Assembly: GCA_964468125.1 (NCBI GenBank)
Contig: CAYXVF010000017.1
Coordinates: forward strand, 7,981 to 71,980
Source of the DNA: CAYXVF01 sp964468125
Lineage (GTDB): Bacteria > Myxococcota > XYA12-FULL-58-9 > CAYXVF01
Direction: 5' to 3'
DNA: 64,000 bases
In this document: piece by piece, positions 59,309 through 64,000 of the stretch
Layout: each line of letters begins with the position of its first letter
Numbering within the stretch: position 1 is the first letter of the stretch
Translations under genes and position numbers: made by a program
The notes under the pieces: generated by a model
Databases searched by the model: none
Told to the model about the DNA's origin: nothing
The model's input: the letters and a program-made list of their open reading frames with translations, nothing else

Positions 59309-61225
59309 ATGCATCTGGACTCGAAGATCCCTTCCGGCCCCATCGGGGAAAAGTGGCAGCGCCACAAGTTCGAGATGAAGCTCGTCAATCCAGCGAACAA
59401 GCGGAAGTTTGACGTGCTCGTCGTCGGAACGGGACTCGCGGGGGCCTCCGCTGCGGCGACCTTGGCCGAGCTCGGCTACAACGTGCACGCGTTCACCCAC
59501 CACGACAGCCCCCGGCGGGCACACTCCATTGCGGCTCAAGGCGGGATCAACGCGGCAAAGAACTATCAGAACGACGGCGACAGCGTTTACCGCTTGTTCT
59601 ACGACACGGTGAAAGGTGGTGACTTCCGCTCGCGCGAGGCAAACGTTCACCGCCTGGCGGAGGTGAGTGTCAACATCATCGACCAGTGCGTCGCGCAAGG
59701 CGTGCCCTTCGCGCGCGAGTACGGTGGCTACCTCGCGAACCGCTCCTTCGGTGGCGCGCAAGTGAGCCGCACCTTCTATGCACGTGGCCAAACCGGGCAG
59801 CAGCTTCTGCTCGGCGCTTACTCCGCGCTCTCCCGCCAGGTCGCGGCGGGCAACGTGAAGATGCACGCCAAGACCGAGATGCTCGACGTGGTCGTCATCG
59901 ACGGCAAAGCGCGTGGCATCGTCACCCGTAACATGCAGACCGGAAAGGTCGAGCGCTGGGCCGGCGACGCGGTGCTCTTGTGCACCGGCGGCTATTCGAA
60001 CGTTTTCTATCTCTCGACGAACGCGAAGGCCTGCAACGTCACGGCGACCTGGCGGGCATACAAGCGGGGCGCAGGATTTGCGAACCCGTGCTACACGCAG
60101 ATCCACCCGACCTGCATTCCGGTCTCCGGCGACTACCAATCGAAGCTCACCCTGATGAGCGAGTCGTTGCGCAACGACGGGCGCGTCTGGGTTCCGAAGG
60201 ACGCCTCCGACGTGGCCAAGAAACCTGGCGAGATCGGAGAAGAGGAGCGCGACTACTACCTCGAGCGCAAATACCCGAGCTTCGGTAACCTTTCACCACG
60301 GGACATCGCCTCGCGGTCGGCCAAGGAAGTGACGGACGAAGGCCGCGGTGTCGGTCCCGGTGGCCTGGGCGTCTATCTCGACTTTCGCGACGCCATCCAG
60401 CGCGATAGCCGCGACGCCATCGAGCAACGCTACGGCAATCTCTTCGAGATGTACGAGCGCATCACCGGTGAAAACCCCTACGAGGTTCCGATGCGCATCT
60501 TCCCGGCGCCGCACTATACGATGGGCGGACTCTGGGTGGACTACAACCTGATGAGCACCATTCCCGGGCTGCACGTGTTGGGTGAGGCGAACTTCTCCGA
60601 TCACGGCGCCAACCGTCTCGGCGCCTCGGCGCTGATGCAGGGGCTCGCCGATGGCTACTTCGTGATCCCCTATACCCTCGGAAACTACTTTGGCTCGACC
60701 AAGCTCGACAAGGTGACCACCGACGACGACGCCTTCGCAGAGGCTGAAGCTGCGGTGAACAAGAAGGTTGAGCATCTCCTTTCGATCAAGGGTAACCGCA
60801 CCGTCGACTCTTTCCACAAGGAGCTCGGACGCATCATGTGGAACCAGTGCGGCATGGCTCGAAGCAAGGAAGGCCTCGAGGCGGCGCTCAAGAAGATCCC
60901 CGCCTTGCGCTCCGAGTTTTGGGAGAACGTCACCGTTCCTGGAACCCACGGAGACTTGAACGAGGCGCTGGAGAAGGCGGGACGCGTCGCCGACTTCCTC
61001 GAGTTCGGTGAGCTCATGTGCCGCGACGCCCTCGCTCGCGAGGAGTCTTGCGGCGGTCACTTCCGCGAGGAGCATCAAACCGACGAAGGCGAGGCAAAGC
61101 GCGACGACGAGAACTTCGCGCACGCCGCGGTCTGGGAGTACCAAGGAGTCACTCAGATACCGCTGCGCCACACCGAGCAACTCGACTTCGAGAACGTCAA
61201 GCTGACCCAACGGAGCTACAAGTGA
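59309..61225 (+). CDS. sdhA: Succinate dehydrogenase / fumarate reductase flavoprotein subunit
   Basis: A 638-residue FAD-carrying subunit that oxidises succinate. Motifs: LVVGTGLAGASAAATLAELG (FAD-binding Gly box), RRAHSIAAQGGINAAKNYQN (His that holds FAD covalently), GGYSNVFYLSTNAKACN, NPCYTQIHPTCIPVSG, MRIFPAPHYTMGGLWVDYNL and GANRLGASALMQGLADGYFV. The subunit fold and length fit the Wolinella/Bacillus class and not the shorter proteobacterial one. Its stop overlaps the GTG of sdhB (GTGA). The context confirms a complete complex II. Confidence 0.96.
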   Translation: MHLDSKIPSGPIGEKWQRHKFEMKLVNPANKRKFDVLVVGTGLAGASAAATLAELGYNVHAFTHHDSPRRAHSIAAQGGINAAKNYQNDGDSVYRLFYDTVKGGDFRSREANVHRLAEVSVNIIDQCVAQGVPFAREYGGYLANRSFGGAQVSRTFYARGQTGQQLLLGAYSALSRQVAAGNVKMHAKTEMLDVVVIDGKARGIVTRNMQTGKVERWAGDAVLLCTGGYSNVFYLSTNAKACNVTATWRAYKRGAGFANPCYTQIHPTCIPVSGDYQSKLTLMSESLRNDGRVWVPKDASDVAKKPGEIGEEERDYYLERKYPSFGNLSPRDIASRSAKEVTDEGRGVGPGGLGVYLDFRDAIQRDSRDAIEQRYGNLFEMYERITGENPYEVPMRIFPAPHYTMGGLWVDYNLMSTIPGLHVLGEANFSDHGANRLGASALMQGLADGYFVIPYTLGNYFGSTKLDKVTTDDDAFAEAEAAVNKKVEHLLSIKGNRTVDSFHKELGRIMWNQCGMARSKEGLEAALKKIPALRSEFWENVTVPGTHGDLNEALEKAGRVADFLEFGELMCRDALAREESCGGHFREEHQTDEGEAKRDDENFAHAAVWEYQGVTQIPLRHTEQLDFENVKLTQRSYK

Positions 61226-61971
61226 AGATCACTCTCAACGTTTGGCGTCAAAAGAGCCGCAACGACGCGGGCAAAATGGTCCGTTACCAGCTCGACGACG
61301 TCTCCGAGCACATGTCTTTTCTTGAAATGCTCGATGTCCTCAATGAGCAGCTTCAGGAAAAGAACGAAGAGCCGATCGCGTTCGAGCACGACTGCCGCGA
61401 GGGGATCTGCGGCTCGTGCGCGATGATGATCAACGGCATGGCACATGGCCCGCAAAAGCTCACGACCGCCTGTCAGCTGCACATGCGCACCTTCAATGAC
61501 GGCGACGAGATCACGGTCGAGCCCTGGCGCGCGACCGCCTTCCCGGTGGTGAAGGACCTGGTGGTTGACCGCAGCGCCTTCGATCGCGTGATCCAGGCGG
61601 GAGGGTACATCAGCGTCGCCACCGGCAATGCGCCCGACGCCAACGCGATTCCGATCGGAAAGACCCACGCCGACGAGGCCTTCGCCGCGGCGGCGTGCAT
61701 CGGCTGCGGCGCGTGCGTTGCCGCCTGCCCGAACGCCTCGGCGTCGCTCTTCGTCTCCGCGAAGCTCGCTCACCTGGCGGAGGTGCCGCAGGGACAGCCC
61801 GAGCGTCTCTCCCGCGCCAAGGCGATGGTCGACCAAGCCGACAAGGAAGGTTTCGGCATGTGCCGCAACCATTACGAGTGCGAGGCAGCGTGCCCGAAGG
61901 GCATCAGCGTGAAGTACATCGCGCAGATGCACCGCGACTACACCAAGGCCACCTTGACGCTTCGTAGCTAG
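61222..61971 (+). CDS. sdhB: Succinate dehydrogenase iron-sulfur subunit
   Basis: A 249-residue subunit carrying three clusters. GTG 61222 overlaps the sdhA stop by four bases; the longer frame upstream is within sdhA and is not used. The [2Fe-2S] ligands are in FEHDCREGICGSCAMMING and TTACQLHMRTF. The ferredoxin-like half has AAACIGCGACVAACPNASAS and GFGMCRNHYECEAACPKGIS for the [4Fe-4S] and [3Fe-4S] clusters. The protein links FAD of SdhA to the quinone site at the membrane subunit. No downstream assembly factor is seen; the next gene is on the other strand. Confidence 0.96.
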   Translation: MKITLNVWRQKSRNDAGKMVRYQLDDVSEHMSFLEMLDVLNEQLQEKNEEPIAFEHDCREGICGSCAMMINGMAHGPQKLTTACQLHMRTFNDGDEITVEPWRATAFPVVKDLVVDRSAFDRVIQAGGYISVATGNAPDANAIPIGKTHADEAFAAAACIGCGACVAACPNASASLFVSAKLAHLAEVPQGQPERLSRAKAMVDQADKEGFGMCRNHYECEAACPKGISVKYIAQMHRDYTKATLTLRS

Positions 61972-61983
61972 GGCAGAAGCACC

Positions 61984-62814
61984 TCAGTCGAAGGCATCGT
62001 TCAATGTGGCGGCGAGACGGTGACCGGCCGTAGCGAGCTGTTTTTGAATCTGCGGCGCCGCCCAGTCGATGTACGCTTGGTCGATCGTCACGACCCGCTT
62101 CTGGTCTCCGTCGGAGTAGACGTCCGCGGTCGGGGAGTACACGCACGTGCGCCCACGACGGGTGCAGTAGCCCAGGCGCGGGTCGCGCGCGAGCTCGAGG
62201 CTCTCCGTCGCCCAGCGCGCGACCGATTGGAGCGCCTTTCGCGGCCGTACGCGCGCTAACGCTCGAACGATCGACTCCGGCTCAGCTCCGAGCGCCTTCT
62301 CGAGAACACAGCCGTCCCAAGCCCCATGAAGGGTTCCCGAGCACTCCCCACGCACACGAATGTCGTTGGCTCCACGGTCATCGGAGAAGCTGACGTGGAG
62401 CGGTTGGTGCACATCCCCGATGAAATGAGCCAAGAACTTCAGATGGCGCAGCTTGGCGTCGTCGCTCGCGTTGCGGTTGCGCAATCCGGCTCGGTCGCGC
62501 TCGATCGCACCAACGACGTTCTCACCCTGGCGCGCTGCGCTCGGCACGTATGTGAAGCGTCGGGGTACGTTCAGATAGTGCTCCTTGGCACGTTTTCGCG
62601 GCGTATCCGCCCAGCTGCAGCTCTCCGAGAAACGCTCGAACTCCGGATCGAGCGCGATCAAACGATCCACCTCGCGTCGGGCCTCGTCGCTCAGATTGGC
62701 GTAGGCGATCTCGCAGACCACCCGATGCCCGACCCGCCCCCAGCCCCACGCGCTCGACGGCGTGAGAAGAAAGAACAACGGGAGCAACAGTGCCAAGTGC
62801 GATCGACAAGCCAT
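61984..62814 (-). CDS. S1/P1-type nuclease, secreted
   Basis: A 276-residue exported zinc nuclease from ATG 62814. The signal peptide (SHLALLLPLFFLLTPSSAWG) is cut to leave an N-terminal Trp-Gly (WGRVGHRVVCEIAY), whose Trp amine and carbonyl are zinc ligands in this family. Further metal ligands are expected in SCSWADTP, EHYLNVPR, LAHFIGDVHQPLHVS and LHGAWDGCVLE, all present. Such enzymes cut single-stranded DNA and RNA and also have 3'-nucleotidase activity; a predatory or scavenging bacterium would use it to digest released nucleic acids. The longer upstream frame lacks support. Confidence 0.92.
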   Translation of the reverse strand: MACRSHLALLLPLFFLLTPSSAWGWGRVGHRVVCEIAYANLSDEARREVDRLIALDPEFERFSESCSWADTPRKRAKEHYLNVPRRFTYVPSAARQGENVVGAIERDRAGLRNRNASDDAKLRHLKFLAHFIGDVHQPLHVSFSDDRGANDIRVRGECSGTLHGAWDGCVLEKALGAEPESIVRALARVRPRKALQSVARWATESLELARDPRLGYCTRRGRTCVYSPTADVYSDGDQKRVVTIDQAYIDWAAPQIQKQLATAGHRLAATLNDAFD

Positions 62815-62828
62815 CCGCCGTTCCCGTT

Positions 62829-63878
62829 CTATCGCAGCATCAGCACCGTGTAGTCGAAGTCGAGGACGACGGATGGGTCGTATTTTCCGTCGCCTCCCCG
62901 GTAGGGGAAATCGTGGCAGGGGCGATCCTTGGTAGCGACGGTTCGGAGCCGCAAGGCGCCGAGCGTGGGGTGTGCTGGGAGCTCGTGCTTCTCGAGCACC
63001 TCGCTCCAGGCATAGATCGTATCGCCCGCAAACGTGGGCGCCGTATGGCTGCCGCCGTTGATCGCGGCGATCGTCTGCGCGTTTGCGAGGCCATTGAAAG
63101 ACAAGGCCCGCGCCAGGCTGATGATGTAGCCGCCGTAGATGATGCGCTTCTGAAAGCGGCCTTCCCGTTCCACGTGCAGGTTGAAGTGAACCTTGGCGGT
63201 GTTCTGGAACAGGCGACACGCTGCCATGTGGTCCGCCTCTTCGATCGTCAGCCCGTCAATATGGTCGATCTTCTCGCCCACATCGTAGTCGCCGAAACGA
63301 AAACGACCTCCCGCCAGCGCGTCGTCGTATCCGGCGGAGACCGCATAGGGGACGTGAAGCTGCTCGGGTGCGACCGCATCCGGGAGCTCGGGGATCACGA
63401 CTTCGGGCGCCGGTGCATCGAGGTCGCGTTTGCGCACCATTACCCAGCGGTCGTACTCGACCACCATCTCGCCGTGCTGGTTGAAGCCCGTAGATCGCAC
63501 ATAGACGACTCCGGTCTTGCCGTTGCTGTTCTGCTTCACACCGGTGACCACCGAGCGTGTCGACAGCGTATCTCCCGGGTACACCAATGCACCAAAACCG
63601 CCGCGGGCGTAGCCGAGGTTAGCGATGGCGTTCAACGACACATCCGGAACCGTCTTTCCGAACACCACGTGAAAGGCCAAGAGGTCGTCTACTGGGGAGC
63701 GCGCAAGACCGAGGTGTGCCGCAAAGGTGTTCGCCGATTGGAGCGCAAAGCGCGGGCCGAACAAAGACGCATACACCGCCACGTCACCGTCGGTGACAGT
63801 TCGTGGCGTCGCGTGGCGGAGCTCCTGACCTACCACGAAGTCCTCGAAGTAGTTGCCAGGCAGTGTCTTGGTGCTCAT
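62829..63878 (-). CDS. MaoC-family double hot-dog hydratase, mesaconyl-CoA hydratase-like
   Basis: A 349-residue protein with two MaoC-type hot-dog domains. The first part is NYFEDFVVGQELRHATPRTV, then DGDVAVYASLFGPRFALQSA and NLGYARGGFGALVYPGDTLS. The second has DIDHIDGLTIEEADHM-like residues, then RIIYGGYIISLARALSFNGL. Length and both repeats match beta-methylmalyl-CoA dehydratase (mesaconyl-CoA hydratase, Mch) better than simple MaoC. If so it would belong to a 3-hydroxypropionate or ethylmalonyl-CoA type route or to C5-dicarboxylate breakdown. The partial gene upstream would then be the matching CoA ester lyase. The assignment is by length and neighbours. Confidence 0.72.
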   Translation of the reverse strand: MSTKTLPGNYFEDFVVGQELRHATPRTVTDGDVAVYASLFGPRFALQSANTFAAHLGLARSPVDDLLAFHVVFGKTVPDVSLNAIANLGYARGGFGALVYPGDTLSTRSVVTGVKQNSNGKTGVVYVRSTGFNQHGEMVVEYDRWVMVRKRDLDAPAPEVVIPELPDAVAPEQLHVPYAVSAGYDDALAGGRFRFGDYDVGEKIDHIDGLTIEEADHMAACRLFQNTAKVHFNLHVEREGRFQKRIIYGGYIISLARALSFNGLANAQTIAAINGGSHTAPTFAGDTIYAWSEVLEKHELPAHPTLGALRLRTVATKDRPCHDFPYRGGDGKYDPSVVLDFDYTVLMLR

Positions 63879-63881
63879 GGG

Positions 63882-64000
63882 CTAGACTCCGTAAGCTTCC
63901 GCGAGATCAGGGTCCTTCTTCGCGACCAGACGGGCGAGGTCGACGATCACCTTGGCCTGCTTCCAGGTGGCGTCGTCCTGCATCTTGCCGTCGATCATCG
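63882..64000 (-). CDS. C-terminal fragment, possibly HpcH/HpaI-type CoA ester lyase
   Basis: Only the last 38 residues are inside the window: IDGKMQDDATWKQAKVIVDL, then ARLVAKKDPDLAEAYGV. An end with a charged helix and an ID-G-K-M motif is compatible with malyl-CoA/citramalyl-CoA lyase proteins, which in several genomes sit next to Mch. The fragment is too short for a firm call. It ends three bases before the start codon of the hydratase gene, so the two are likely one operon. Confidence 0.4.
   Translation of the reverse strand, partial: MIDGKMQDDATWKQAKVIVDLARLVAKKDPDLAEAYGV

Overview
The window looks like a piece of a high-GC, Gram-negative, aerobic genome of the Myxococcota (myxobacterial) type, probably a draft or metagenome-assembled contig because it holds an exactly 100-base run of N. 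The evidence for this placement is the dense set of Ser/Thr kinase, FHA, PilZ and sigma-54 activator proteins, a kinase-formylglycine-synthase-like fusion, a FadN-type beta-oxidation enzyme, and a RegBA/PrrBA redox pair. No rRNA, CRISPR array or prophage was seen. One tRNA (Met, CAT anticodon) is present.

Layout. 1-0.6 kb: disrupted remains of an octaheme (tetrathionate-reductase-family) cytochrome c. 0.6-6.1 kb: a TetR-controlled envelope module (RND/MMPL exporter, outer-membrane barrel, LolA-like protein, TetR). 6.1-10.3 kb: a secreted protein and a fadA-fadN beta-oxidation pair. 10.5-12.8 kb: gamma-glutamylcyclotransferase-like protein, panB, panC. 12.8-14.4 kb: a PilZ/TM/AMIN protein broken by the assembly gap. 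14.6-21.8 kb: ssb, a BrkB membrane protein, a Tad-type secretin, an FHA-CpaF ATPase and a double-FHA membrane protein. 21.8-25.4 kb: a REP-associated tyrosine transposase (RAYT), a polyprenyl diphosphate synthase and an FHA-sigma54 activator. 25.4-30.1 kb: YgfZ, a membrane protein, a DMT transporter, a DnaJ/CbpA co-chaperone and a PilZ-receiver protein. 30.1-34.3 kb: a decayed Nudix gene and a second beta-oxidation pair (fadJ/fadI-like). 34.4-42.8 kb: PBP1A and several secreted or repeat proteins. 42.9-47.7 kb: tRNA-Met and a 1563-residue kinase/ATPase/GAF/sigma54 regulator. 47.8-55.2 kb: lipoprotein, RDD protein, PilZ protein, zinc-ribbon protein, pseudokinase-FGE fusion, RegA/RegB, dut. 55.3-64 kb: fabI, icd, mdh, sdhCAB, an S1/P1 nuclease, a mesaconyl-CoA hydratase-like protein and the tail of a further gene.

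The most unusual signal is not a gene. A short DNA word, GACGCTGGCACC (reverse GGTGCCAGCGTC), recurs about 30 times on both strands between 5.4 and 47.9 kb. By hand calculation less than one copy is expected. It is read in all six possible frames when it falls in genes (DAGT, TLAP, RWH, GASV, VPAS, CQR), so the conservation is at the DNA level. At six places ACGCTG is followed by two or more GCACC-starting units of 11-13 bases. The unit sequence differs from place to place, as if local DNA had been tandemly copied next to a fixed anchor. The assembly gap lies inside one of these arrays. The copies cluster in accessory or fast-evolving genes and spacers and are absent from the TCA-cycle block, panBC, ssb and most other core genes. 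A RAYT transposase and a perfect 10-bp-stem hairpin lie among the clusters.

Metabolically the window joins fatty-acid degradation (two alpha/beta pairs), fatty-acid synthesis (fabI), the TCA cycle (icd-mdh-sdhCAB) and pantothenate/CoA precursor synthesis (panBC). The regulatory genes are dominated by phospho-threonine/FHA, c-di-GMP/PilZ and sigma-54 signalling.
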